Under the pieces are notes generated by a model, which was given only the letters and a program-made list of their open reading frames with translations, did not search any database and was not told the origin of the DNA. The translations under genes and the position numbers were made by a program. This document shows, piece by piece, positions 18,094 through 26,371 of a stretch of 64,000 bases of DNA (its first letter is position 1; every line of letters begins with the position of its first letter). The DNA is taken from NCBI RefSeq assembly GCF_037023145.1, contig NZ_CP146092.1:1919208-1983207 (forward strand), read 5' to 3'. The DNA is from Ralstonia sp. RRA (GTDB lineage Bacteria; Pseudomonadota; Gammaproteobacteria; Burkholderiales; Burkholderiaceae).

Positions 18094-18887
18094 ATGCTCC
18101 GACGCATACTTCCCTCCTGCGCCATACCCACGAACCGCTGGTCGATGTTCGCGTGGATGCGCTCCGGTTCGGCACGCAACCCGTGCTTGGGCCGATCCGC
18201 TTTGACGTGTCTGCCGGTGAGGTCGTTGTGGTGCTGGGCCCCAGCGGCTGCGGCAAGAGCACGCTGTTGCGAATCGTGGCGGGTCTGGAGTGTGGCCACG
18301 TCGGCCAGGTCACAGCGCACCAGCACGCCCCTGCCGACCACGCCGGTCGTACCGGCTTCGTGTTCCAGGAACCGCGCCTGCTGCCGTGGCTGACGGTGGC
18401 CGAGAACGTCGGCTTTTCGGCCGGCTTGCGCCGGGATGCCGCGCTGGCTGACCCGCGCGTTCGCGCCCTGCTGGCTGAAGTCGGCCTGACCGATGCGGCA
18501 GCGCTACTACCCAAGGCGCTGTCCGGCGGTATGGCGCAACGCGCCGCGATTGCCCGTGGGCTGTTTACCGAGCCACCCCTGCTGCTGCTCGACGAGCCCT
18601 TCAGCGCGCTCGACCCCTTCACCCGCATGCGCCTGCAGGATCTGCTGCTGCAGCTTGCGGCACGACACGGCACCACGCTGTTGATCGTCACGCATGACGT
18701 GGACGAGGCACTGCACCTGGCCGACCGCATCCTTGTCCTGGCACCCGAGCCGGGGCGCATCGTGGCGGATCTGCCAGTCGACGTACCACGCATCGTTGCG
18801 GGGCCGGCCGTCATCCGCCCGCGCCAGCATGAACGGCTGACGGCATTGCGCACGGAAATCTTCACCCACCTTGGCACCGTCGTCTGA
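18090..18887 (+). CDS. ssuB: ABC transporter ATPase (SsuB/TauB-like)
   Basis: ATP-binding subunit, 265 residues. It shows Walker A GPSGCGKSTLLRI, Q-loop FVFQEPRLLPWLTVAENV, signature ALSGGMAQRAAIARGL, Walker B LLLLDEPFSALDPF and the switch His in IVTHDVDEAL. LLPWLTV and the Met in SGGMAQR are typical of SsuB/TauB/NrtD. I chose the ATG at 18090, which overlaps the permease stop by four bases; the frame remains open further upstream but that part lies inside the permease gene. It ends 67 bases from the convergent cysteine desulfurase gene, with a hairpin between. Confidence 0.88.
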   Translation: MNAPTHTSLLRHTHEPLVDVRVDALRFGTQPVLGPIRFDVSAGEVVVVLGPSGCGKSTLLRIVAGLECGHVGQVTAHQHAPADHAGRTGFVFQEPRLLPWLTVAENVGFSAGLRRDAALADPRVRALLAEVGLTDAAALLPKALSGGMAQRAAIARGLFTEPPLLLLDEPFSALDPFTRMRLQDLLLQLAARHGTTLLIVTHDVDEALHLADRILVLAPEPGRIVADLPVDVPRIVAGPAVIRPRQHERLTALRTEIFTHLGTVV

Positions 18888-18889
18888 TG

Positions 18890-18933
18890 AAAAGAAAACC
18901 GCCGATCCAACACACAAAGCATCGGACCGGCGG
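18890..18933 (-). terminator. Rho-independent terminator of the encapsulin operon
   Basis: A stem of 10 bases with one mismatch (18899-18908 with 18924-18933, CCGCCGATCC / GGACCGGCGG) has a 15-base loop. In minus-strand orientation it is followed by TTTTCTTTT. It sits 20-odd bases after the cysteine desulfurase stop codon and between convergent operons. Confidence 0.7.
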
Positions 18934-18953
18934 CAGACCTTCCCTTCTTGATG

Positions 18954-20789
18954 TCAGCGCCGCGCCAGCGCGCTCACCACACGCACCAGTTCGTCCACTT
19001 CCTCGCAGGTGTTGTAGAACGCCAGCGACGGCCGCACCGTGGCCTCCACCCCAAAGCGCCGCAGGATCGGCTGCGCGCAATGGTGGCCAGAGCGCACGGC
19101 AATGCCCTCGCGGTTGAGCGCCGCACCCACCTCTTCCGTGCGATACCCCGCCAGCGTGAACGACAACACACTCGCCTTGTTGGCGGCCGTACCGATCAGC
19201 CGCAAACCGGGAATGCGCGACAGCCCATGCGTGGCATACACCAGCAGGTCGTGCTCATAGCGGGCGATGTTTTCCAGGCCAATGCGATCGACGTAATCGA
19301 GCGCGGCGCCCAGCCCCACCGCATCCGCAATGTTGCCGGTGCCGGCCTCGAAGCGCGCGGGTGCGGGCTGGTATAGCGTCTTCTCGAACGTGACGTCGGC
19401 AATCATGTTGCCGCCGCCCTGCCACGGCGGCAGCGTGTCGAGCAGATCCTGCTTGCCGTACACCACGCCAATGCCCGTCGGCCCGAAGATCTTGTGGCCG
19501 GAGAACACGTAGAAGTCCGCATCCAGCGCCTGCACGTTCACACGCAAGTGCGAGACCGCCTGCGCGCCATCCACCAGCACGCGCGCACCTGCTGCATGTG
19601 CCAGCGCGATGATCTCCTGCACCGGCGTCACCGTCCCCAGCGCATTCGACACCTGCGTGACAGACACCAGCTTCGTCCGGCTGCTGAGCAGCTTGCGGTA
19701 TTCGTCCAGCAGGATCTGCCCACTGTCGTCCACCGGAATCACGCGGATGCGCGCGCCCACCTGCGCGGCAAGCTGCTGCCACGGCACGATGTTGGCGTGG
19801 TGCTCCAGGTGCGAGACGATGATCTCGTCCCCGGCGCCGATGTGCTGGCGGCCGAACGTCTGCGCAACGAGGTTGATCGCCTCCGTGGCGCCGCGCACGA
19901 AGATGATCTCGCTTGACGACTTCGCACCCAGGAAACGCGCGACCTTGTTGCGTGCACCCTCGTAGGCATCCGTGGCACGCGCGGCCAGTTCATGCGCCGC
20001 GCGGTGGATGTTGGAGTTCTCGTGCGCGTAGAAATACGCCAGCCGATCGATCACCGCTTGCGGCTTGTGCGTGGTGGCGGCGTTGTCCAGCCAGATCAGC
20101 GGCCGGCCATTCACGCGCTCGGCCAGGATCGGAAAGTCACGCCGAACCGCGTGCACGTCGAACGTGCTGGCGCGATGCGGCTGGTGGCTGGTGTCACGTG
20201 ACGCTTCCAACGTAGGCACCGTGGGCGGCGCAAGGAAGTAGAACTGCCCCGCCTGCGCCGCGCCACCGGGCTGCTGCAACGCAGCCGGCCCAGCGGGCGG
20301 CGTACCGGCCGCACCGTCGATCAACCGTGCCAGCGCATCGGTGCCCGGCAGGTGGAACGGCTGCGCCGAGACGCGATCATCCGGCACACCCGCCTCCGAC
20401 GCCGCCACCCCCGCATGCGGCACAGCGGACTGATAGCCGCTCGCCTCACCCAGAAAGTAGTACGGCGAACTGGGTGCCGACACGGGATGCGCAGGTACAG
20501 GCTGGCCATGACCGGATGCCGCCTGCGGCAGCGCCGCAGCGTACTGCGTGGGCACACCCAGCACAGGCACCTGCGGTGCAATCGGTGCGGCATCTGCAAC
20601 AGGCAACGCACTCAGTTGCGGCGATGCACCTGCCGGTGCCAGATCGATCGCAGGCTCCGGCTCGCTGCCCGGCAGCGCCGTGAAGAACGCGTTGGCCAAC
20701 TGCGCCAGCGCGGCCGGGTCAGGCAAACCCGCCGGCAGCGTCAGGCCACTCACGCCGGGCGCATTACTTGTAGGTGTCGGGGTAGTCAT
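18954..20789 (-). CDS. Encapsulin cargo cysteine desulfurase with long disordered N-terminal targeting domain
   Basis: Pyridoxal-phosphate enzyme of the SufS class, 611 residues, about 200 longer than ordinary SufS. The catalytic domain starts near residue 210. PLP binds Lys433 in VFSGHKIFGPTGIGV and the persulfide-forming Cys571 is in RSGHHCAQP. It converts cysteine to alanine and transferable sulfur. Residues 1-209 are Pro/Ala-rich and low-complexity, with a helical motif LPDPAALAQLANAFFTALPG (residues 23-41) and two related aromatic blocks, YYFL (110-113) and FYFL (183-186). In family 2A encapsulins this N-terminal domain directs the enzyme into the shell. Its first 26 bases overlap the end of the shell gene, ensuring coupled synthesis. 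A terminator follows. The assignment is secure from domain layout and neighbours. Confidence 0.93.
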   Translation of the reverse strand: MTTPTPTSNAPGVSGLTLPAGLPDPAALAQLANAFFTALPGSEPEPAIDLAPAGASPQLSALPVADAAPIAPQVPVLGVPTQYAAALPQAASGHGQPVPAHPVSAPSSPYYFLGEASGYQSAVPHAGVAASEAGVPDDRVSAQPFHLPGTDALARLIDGAAGTPPAGPAALQQPGGAAQAGQFYFLAPPTVPTLEASRDTSHQPHRASTFDVHAVRRDFPILAERVNGRPLIWLDNAATTHKPQAVIDRLAYFYAHENSNIHRAAHELAARATDAYEGARNKVARFLGAKSSSEIIFVRGATEAINLVAQTFGRQHIGAGDEIIVSHLEHHANIVPWQQLAAQVGARIRVIPVDDSGQILLDEYRKLLSSRTKLVSVTQVSNALGTVTPVQEIIALAHAAGARVLVDGAQAVSHLRVNVQALDADFYVFSGHKIFGPTGIGVVYGKQDLLDTLPPWQGGGNMIADVTFEKTLYQPAPARFEAGTGNIADAVGLGAALDYVDRIGLENIARYEHDLLVYATHGLSRIPGLRLIGTAANKASVLSFTLAGYRTEEVGAALNREGIAVRSGHHCAQPILRRFGVEATVRPSLAFYNTCEEVDELVRVVSALARR

Positions 20790-21708
20790 GGTACTTGCCG
20801 ATCTCCACGTCTTCGAGCACCGCCAGCGCGTCTTCAGTCAGCACGGCCAGCGAGCAATACAGCGAAATCAGGTAGGACGCGATGGCGTTCCGGTTGATGC
20901 CCATGAAGCGCACCGACAGACCCGGGCTCTGCTCGCCCGCCACACCCGGCTGATACAGGCCGACCACGCCCTGGCGCTTGTCGCCCACGCGCAGCAGCAG
21001 AATCTTCGTGCGGCCGTTCTCGTCAATGGGCACCTTGTCCGACGGAATGAGCGGCAGGCCGCGCCAGGTGATGAATTGCGAGCCGAACAGGCTGACGGTG
21101 GGCGGCGGCACGCCACGGCGCGTGCATTCGCGGCCAAACGCGGCAATCGCCAGCGGATGGGCCAGGAAGAACGCCGGCTCCTTCCACACCTTGGTGATCA
21201 GTTCGTCCAGATCGTCCGGCGTGGGCGCACCGGTGAGCGTGGAGATGCGCTGCGTTTCATCCACGTTGGCCAGCAGACCGTAGTCGGGGTTGTTGATCAG
21301 TTCGCTTTCCTGACGCTCCTTGATGGTCTCGATGGTCAGGCGCAGTTGCTGCTGAATCTGGTCGTGCGGGCTGCTGTACAGGTCGGACACACGGGTGTGC
21401 ACGTCCAGCACCGTCGTCACCGCGTTGAGGAAGTACTCGCGCGGCTGGTCTTCGTAATCGACGAAGGTTTGCGGCAACTCCGCCTCCGCCTCGTCGCGCT
21501 GCGAGCAGGCGACGCGCACATCGCGCGGATTCTTCACGCGGTTCAGGCGGAAGATGCCCGCCTCCACCGGCTGCCACTGCAGCAAGTGCACCAGCCAGCG
21601 CGGGCTGATGGTGGACAACTGGGGAACGGTCTTGGTCGCGTTCGCCAACTGGCGTGCTGCGCTGTCGCCTAGCGCAGTGCGCACGTCCTGGGTATCTGCT
21701 TCTGCCAT
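20764..21708 (-). CDS. Family 2A encapsulin shell protein (SrpI-like)
   Basis: Shell protomer of a sulfur-related nanocompartment, 314 residues. The HK97-like fold of family 2A (SrpI) is recognised from PRWLVHLLQWQPVEAGIFRLN, the long helix IQQQLRLTIETIKERQESELINN, VWKEPAFFLAHPLAIAAFGREC, VGLYQPGVAGEQSPGLSVRF and the C-terminal end YHDYPDTYK. Family 2A shells self-assemble into an icosahedral particle that encloses the cysteine desulfurase encoded immediately downstream. The ATG at 21708 (MAEADTQDVR) follows a GGGAG site; codons upstream in frame add unrelated residues. The 88-base gap to epsC shows no clear terminator, so the four genes probably form one operon with the rhodanese gene first. 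Confidence 0.93.
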   Translation of the reverse strand: MAEADTQDVRTALGDSAARQLANATKTVPQLSTISPRWLVHLLQWQPVEAGIFRLNRVKNPRDVRVACSQRDEAEAELPQTFVDYEDQPREYFLNAVTTVLDVHTRVSDLYSSPHDQIQQQLRLTIETIKERQESELINNPDYGLLANVDETQRISTLTGAPTPDDLDELITKVWKEPAFFLAHPLAIAAFGRECTRRGVPPPTVSLFGSQFITWRGLPLIPSDKVPIDENGRTKILLLRVGDKRQGVVGLYQPGVAGEQSPGLSVRFMGINRNAIASYLISLYCSLAVLTEDALAVLEDVEIGKYHDYPDTYK

Positions 21709-21796
21709 GCAATGACTCCCAACTTCACGTAGAAAAATGCCCCCGTTTCTCTGGCGGGTGCGGTGGAAAAAACGGTAGAAAAACGCGTCAGGCGGA

Positions 21797-22804
21797 TCAG
21801 CGTGCGGGGTGTGCCTCGCTGTCGCGACGCGCGTGCGGCGGACGGTTCTGAACTTCGTCCTGAACTGCGCTCTGTACGTTTGCCTGGGTGACACTGCTGC
21901 CCGGCGGCACGCTGCGCGTGAGCCACACGTTGCCGCCGATGGACGAGCCACGCCCGATGGTGATGCGCCCGAGGATGGTCGCGCCGGCGTAGATGACGAC
22001 GTCGTCTTCCACCACCGGATGGCGTGGGGCGCCCTTCTCCAGGTGGCCTTCGGCGTCGGCAGAGAAGCGCTTGGCGCCCAGCGTCACCGCCTGATAAATA
22101 CGCACACGTTCGCCAATCACGGCCGTCTCGCCAATCACCACGCCCGTGCCGTGATCGATGAAGAAGCCGCTGCCAATCTGCGCGCCGGGGTGGATGTCGA
22201 TGCCGGTGTCAGCATGCGCGGTCTCGGCCACCATGCGCGCGAGCAACGGCAGTCCCGCGCGGTACAGGTGATGCGCAATGCGGTGGTGAATGACGGCGAG
22301 GATGCCCGGGTAGCACAGCAGCACCTCGTCGACGCTGCGCGCTGCCGGATCGCCGTGGTAGGCGGCCAGCACGTCGGTATCGAGCAACCGGCGCAGCGCT
22401 GGCAGCGCCGCCGCGAAGTCGCGCACCCGCTGTACAGCGTCGCTATCGGTATGGATATCGGCATCGTGCGCGCCGGCCTGGCGTGCGGCGTGGCGCAACT
22501 CAAGCCGGACTTGCGCGACCAGCGCATTGAGCGCCGCATCGAGCGTGTGACCGACATAGAAGTCTTCGCTTTCTTCGCGCAGGTCCGTCGGCCCGAGCCG
22601 CATGGGGAACAGCGCCCCGCGCAACGCATCCAGAATCAGCCGCACGGCCTCGCGCGAGGGCAGCTCGCGACCCGTGACTTCCGTACGGCCGTGGCGCGCA
22701 CGCCAGTCGGCGCGCGCCGTGCGCAGCTCGCTGACAATGCGGTCCAATTGCCAGCCTGCGCTTTGCACGGGCACAGGCCGCCCCGCGATGATGCTGTCGC
22801 TCAT
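21797..22804 (-). CDS. epsC: Serine O-acetyltransferase EpsC
   Basis: Left-handed beta-helix acetyltransferase, 335 residues, making O-acetylserine, the precursor of cysteine. The hexapeptide core is ETAHADTGIDIHPGAQIGSGFFIDHGTGVVIGETAVIG (several turns), with the active-site segment and GAPRHPVVEDDVVIYAGATILGRITIGRGSSIGGNVWL after it. The long N-terminal about 190 residues belong to the EpsC form rather than standard CysE. Its place between the rhodanese and the encapsulin shell genes matches family 2A encapsulin operons, where it supplies cysteine for the desulfurase. The C-terminal 30 residues (VQSAVQDEVQNRPPHARR) are charged and low-complexity. Confidence 0.9.
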   Translation of the reverse strand: MSDSIIAGRPVPVQSAGWQLDRIVSELRTARADWRARHGRTEVTGRELPSREAVRLILDALRGALFPMRLGPTDLREESEDFYVGHTLDAALNALVAQVRLELRHAARQAGAHDADIHTDSDAVQRVRDFAAALPALRRLLDTDVLAAYHGDPAARSVDEVLLCYPGILAVIHHRIAHHLYRAGLPLLARMVAETAHADTGIDIHPGAQIGSGFFIDHGTGVVIGETAVIGERVRIYQAVTLGAKRFSADAEGHLEKGAPRHPVVEDDVVIYAGATILGRITIGRGSSIGGNVWLTRSVPPGSSVTQANVQSAVQDEVQNRPPHARRDSEAHPAR

Positions 22805-22871
22805 CGTCGCTCCCCTGTTCAGTATTCAGTGATTGGTCTTGTGGTTGGGTGCTGCGGGCCAGCGCGCGCCT

Positions 22872-23396
22872 TCAGTCCTGCTGCCAGGGCAGACCCCAGC
22901 GGCGCCAGCCACCGGCCTCGCCGCGCTGCTGCTGTTCATCGAGATCGCCCTCGAAACCCTCGAGCACGTTGAACACGTTGGCGAAGCCTGCCGCTGCGGC
23001 GGCTTCGGCTGCCGCCGCAGAGCGCTTGCCGCTTCGGCAGAGCAACAGCAACACGGCACCCTTGGGTGCGGCCTTCTCCAACTCGCGCAGGAAGCGCGGG
23101 TTCTTGAGCATGGCGGGGCCCGTCTGCCAGGCAACATGCGCGGTGTTGGGCACACGGCCCACGAACTTGCGCTCCTCTGCGGTGCGCACGTCTACGAGGA
23201 TGGCCTCGCCGCGGCTGGCCAGCGCCCAAGCCTCGGCCGGTGAGAGACCGCCCGCATAGCGCAACCCTTGTGCGGCAGCGTGGGCGCGCGCGCGCTCCAG
23301 CAGGGCGTCAGAAGGCGTCGCCAATACACTGTCGAGCACGGCCTGAACGGCCGGATCACGCGCAACAGCGGCAGCTTGAGCAGGGTTGGAAGACAT
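22872..23396 (-). CDS. Rhodanese-domain sulfurtransferase, first gene of encapsulin operon
   Basis: Single-domain rhodanese of 174 residues. The active-site loop is LLLLCRSGKRSAAA, with Cys120 able to carry a persulfide. The preceding strand is EAILVDVRTAEERKFVGRVPNTAHVAW, a typical rhodanese CH2A-type entry. An N-terminal helical part of about 50 residues precedes the fold. The start at 23396 (MSSNPAQ) has a strong GGAGG site 7 bases upstream. It is probably the sulfur acceptor or carrier for the encapsulated desulfurase. Its promoter lies in the 217-base divergent region with the MocR gene, which contains the GAACAGT-N8-ACTGTTC palindrome. Confidence 0.9.
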   Translation of the reverse strand: MSSNPAQAAAVARDPAVQAVLDSVLATPSDALLERARAHAAAQGLRYAGGLSPAEAWALASRGEAILVDVRTAEERKFVGRVPNTAHVAWQTGPAMLKNPRFLRELEKAAPKGAVLLLLCRSGKRSAAAAEAAAAAGFANVFNVLEGFEGDLDEQQQRGEAGGWRRWGLPWQQD

Positions 23397-23561
23397 CGGA
23401 CCTCCGGCTTGGCAACAATGAGTGATGGACAAGCCCACTCTAGCCGTGGGTGATATTTGATAAAACGAATAAAACCGCCCTTCGATCAACGCCCAACGCA
23501 TAAAGGGGGTATCGGCGCGTCTTCCACTTGCACAGCGGGTCGCTACAATACGAACACTCAC

Positions 23562-23583
23562 GAACAGTTACATGTGACTGTTC
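23562..23583. promoter_or_regulatory. Palindromic operator GAACAGT-N8-ACTGTTC, MocR/encapsulin divergent region
   Basis: Arms 23562-23568 and 23577-23583 are perfectly inverted, and the 8-base spacer itself centres on ACATGT, so 20 of 22 bases are symmetric. It lies 31 bases before the MocR start codon and 166 bases before the divergent rhodanese start, a position suiting autoregulation of the MocR gene and possibly control of the encapsulin operon. The same arms and spacing occur at 10564-10585. Confidence 0.78.
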
Positions 23584-23613
23584 TGCATCATCCGCTACGG
23601 AGGGCTGCCGCCC

Positions 23614-25032
23614 ATGAAGCTCCTGATCGACGCCACCACCCGCGTGCCCATTGCTGACCAGATCGTGGCCGGCGTGCAGACGTGGATTCGCGACAACGAC
23701 GTACGACCCGGCGCCAAGCTGCCGTCGATCCGCCAGTTGGCGGCCGAGTACAGCATCAGCCGGTTTCCGGTGATCGAGGCGTACGACCGGCTGGTGTCGC
23801 TGGGGCTGCTGGACTCGCGCCACGGCTCAGGCTTCTACGTGGCAGAGAGCGGCCTGACGGGGCGCGGCGGGCGCGGCTGGTCTGACCCGCGCCGCGCAGA
23901 GATCGAATCCGATCACATCCTCGAGCAGTTCAACTACCCCGATGCGTCACTCAAGCTGGGCGGCGGTTTTGTGCCGGCGGACTGGCGCGACCTGGACGGC
24001 CTCACGCAGGCCATCCGCCAGGTCTCGCGCACCGACGTGGAAGCCGTCATCGACTACGCCACGCCGCTGGGCAATACCGCGCTGCGCCACCAGATCATGA
24101 CGCGCGCACGCCAACTGGGCATCCAGGCCGAGCTGCCCAACGTGATGATGACGGTGGGGGCCAGCCAGGCCATCGACCTCGTCATCCGCCATCTGCTCAA
24201 ACCCGGTGACACCGTGTTTGTAGAAGACCCGGGCTACTACAACGTGTTTGGCCTGCTGCGCCTGCATGGCGTCAAGCTGGTCGGCATTCCTCGCACCGCT
24301 GATGGCCCCGACGTGGAGGTGACGGAGGCGATGCTGCGCGAGCACCGCCCCAAGCTGTTCTTCATCAACAGCGTGCTGCACAACCCGACGGGTTCGGTGC
24401 TGTCACCGCCGGTGGCGTTTCGCCTGCTGGAGCTGGCGCGGCGCCACGGCTTCGTGTTTGTGGAAGATGACATCTTTGCCGACATCCAGGGCGACCCGAC
24501 CGCGCGGCTGGCCACGCTGGACCAACTCGAGCACGTGATCTACGTTGGCGGGTTCTCCAAGACGGTGTCGGCATCGCTGCGCGTGGGTTATCTGATTGCG
24601 CGGCGCGATCTCGTGCAGGATTTGACCGACGTGAAGATGCTCACCAGCGTGGGCGGCTCGCGCTTTGCAGAGGCCGTTGTCGCCACGTTGCTGGAACGCG
24701 GCGCCTATCGCAAATACGTCGAGCGGCTGCGCCAGCGCATCGGCGATTCCATCATCGCCTCGCTCGATGTGCTGACCGACGCTGGCTGGGAAGTGTTTCA
24801 TCACCCGCCCGGCGGCAACTTCCTGTGGGCGCGCGTGCCGCACGTGGAGGATTCGCGGGATCTTGTGACTGCGGCGGAACAGCATGGCGTGACGCTGGCG
24901 CCCGGCAGTTACTTCCGGCCGAACCTGGAGGTCTCGCCCTGGGTGCGGATCAACACGGCCTACACCAGCGAGGCGCGCGCTCAGGCCTTCCTTCAAGAGA
25001 TGGGCCGGCGCCCGGTGCGCAAGCGGGCCTGA
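23614..25032 (+). CDS. MocR-type regulator (GntR HTH fused to PLP aminotransferase fold)
   Basis: Transcription regulator of 472 residues. Residues 1-75 are a GntR winged helix: PIADQIVAGVQTWIRDNDVRPGAKLPSIRQLAAEYSISRFPVIEAYDRL (in order), ending GLLDSRHGSGFYV. The rest is a class I aminotransferase-like domain with MTVGASQAIDLVIRHLL, FFINSVLHNPTGSVL, FVEDDIFADI and the PLP lysine in YVGGFSKTVSASLRVGY. MocR proteins sense PLP-bound amino acids or amines. It is divergent from the encapsulin operon, with a 22-base palindrome between, so control of that operon and of itself is likely. An identical-geometry site upstream of yddG suggests an additional target. RBS GGAGGG is 9 bases before the ATG. 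The effector is unknown; an amino acid such as cysteine or serine is possible. Confidence 0.88.
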   Translation: MKLLIDATTRVPIADQIVAGVQTWIRDNDVRPGAKLPSIRQLAAEYSISRFPVIEAYDRLVSLGLLDSRHGSGFYVAESGLTGRGGRGWSDPRRAEIESDHILEQFNYPDASLKLGGGFVPADWRDLDGLTQAIRQVSRTDVEAVIDYATPLGNTALRHQIMTRARQLGIQAELPNVMMTVGASQAIDLVIRHLLKPGDTVFVEDPGYYNVFGLLRLHGVKLVGIPRTADGPDVEVTEAMLREHRPKLFFINSVLHNPTGSVLSPPVAFRLLELARRHGFVFVEDDIFADIQGDPTARLATLDQLEHVIYVGGFSKTVSASLRVGYLIARRDLVQDLTDVKMLTSVGGSRFAEAVVATLLERGAYRKYVERLRQRIGDSIIASLDVLTDAGWEVFHHPPGGNFLWARVPHVEDSRDLVTAAEQHGVTLAPGSYFRPNLEVSPWVRINTAYTSEARAQAFLQEMGRRPVRKRA

Positions 25033-25154
25033 GTCTGCTGCGCATGCCGCACTGACACGCTTGTGCAAACTTTCGCACACCACAACGCCATCTTTGTCGC
25101 CTAGAGTCGGTCCGGCTTTGCTGATGAACCCGCAGTTCTCGCCCGTTCTCGCTC

Positions 25155-26369
25155 ATGCCGACCTTCCGCTACGAGGCCGTCACGCCGGCCGGACAACTGC
25201 GCCGTGGCGTCATCGACGCCGATGGCAGCCGCGGCGCACGCACCCTGCTGCGCTCGCGTGGCATGACGCCGATCGACGTATCCGCCGTGGCCGAGCGCAC
25301 CGCCAATGCAAGCGTCAGCGGGCTGCTCGGTCATCGCCTCGGCACTACGGAGCAGGCGCTCTTCACGCGCCAACTGGCCAGCCTGTTGACCGCTGGCCTG
25401 CCGCTGGACGAAGCACTGTCCGCCCTGGCGGCTGAAGCCGAACGCGATTACGTACGTGACCTCATCAGCACGCTGCGCTCGGAGGTAGTGGGCGGGCAAT
25501 CGCTGTCCGGTGCGCTGGCCCGCCATCCGCGCGACTTTCCTGACATCTATCGCGCCCTCGTCTCCGCCGGGGAGCACACCGGCAAGTTGCACGTGGTGCT
25601 CTCGCGCCTGGCCGATTACATCGAAGGCCGCAATGCCCTCACCCAGAAGATCAAGCTGGCCTTCACCTACCCGGCCGTCGTTACCGTGGTGGCATTCGGC
25701 ATTGTGGTGTTCCTGCTCACCTACGTGGTGCCGCAGGTGGTGGGGGTCTTCACGACAACCAAGCAAAAGCTGCCGACACTGACCATCGTCATGCTGGCCT
25801 GCAGTGACTTCGCCCGCGACTGGGGCTGGTTGGCCGCCATGGTTGCGGTGGGCATCGGCGTGAGTGTCAAACGCTTGCTGCAACGCCCTGGCCCCCGACA
25901 AGCCTGGCACGGCTGGCTGCTCGGCGCACCGCTGGTCGGCCGGCTCGTGCGCGGCTACAACACAGCGCGCTTTGCCAGCACGCTGGCGATTCTCATCAGC
26001 GCGGGCGTGCCGATCCTGCGGGCGCTGCAGGCGGCCGGTGAGACGCTCAATAACGTGGTGCTGCGCCAGAACGTGGAAGACGCCATCAGCCGCGTGCGCG
26101 AGGGCACATCCCTCTCGCGAGCGCTGGCGCATGCCAACCGGTTTCCACCCGTGCTGGTCCACCTGATCCGCTCGGGAGAATCCACTGGCAACCTCGCCCC
26201 CATGCTGGACCGCGCAGCCGAGGGCGAAACACGCGAGTTGGAGCGCCGCACGCTGTTCATCACCGGCCTGCTAGAGCCCGCGCTCATCCTGAGCATGGGC
26301 GTGATGGTGCTGCTGATCGTGCTGGCCGTGCTGATGCCGATTCTCGACATCAACCAGATGGTGCGCTGA
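25155..26369 (+). CDS. gspF: Type II secretion inner-membrane platform protein GspF
   Basis: Polytopic inner-membrane platform protein of the type II secretion system, 404 residues, full length. It starts with the usual MPTFRYEAVTPAGQLRRGVIDAD and contains two GspF domains. The first has FTRQLASLLTAGLPLDEALSAL and the second ARFASTLAILISAGVPILRALQAAG; three hydrophobic helices are visible near residues 170-195, 215-235 and 370-400. GspF connects the ATPase GspE with the pseudopilus machinery. It opens a unit F-H-I-J with a 2-base gap to gspH. gspG, the major pseudopilin normally found between F and H, is absent, and no C, D, E, L or M gene lies in the window. Confidence 0.92.
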   Translation: MPTFRYEAVTPAGQLRRGVIDADGSRGARTLLRSRGMTPIDVSAVAERTANASVSGLLGHRLGTTEQALFTRQLASLLTAGLPLDEALSALAAEAERDYVRDLISTLRSEVVGGQSLSGALARHPRDFPDIYRALVSAGEHTGKLHVVLSRLADYIEGRNALTQKIKLAFTYPAVVTVVAFGIVVFLLTYVVPQVVGVFTTTKQKLPTLTIVMLACSDFARDWGWLAAMVAVGIGVSVKRLLQRPGPRQAWHGWLLGAPLVGRLVRGYNTARFASTLAILISAGVPILRALQAAGETLNNVVLRQNVEDAISRVREGTSLSRALAHANRFPPVLVHLIRSGESTGNLAPMLDRAAEGETRELERRTLFITGLLEPALILSMGVMVLLIVLAVLMPILDINQMVR

Positions 26370-26371
26370 GC

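Noticed and set aside
21709..21796. Terminator between epsC and the shell gene
   Set aside because: A and G runs are present but no stable stem followed by T on the minus strand, so operon continuity is preferred.
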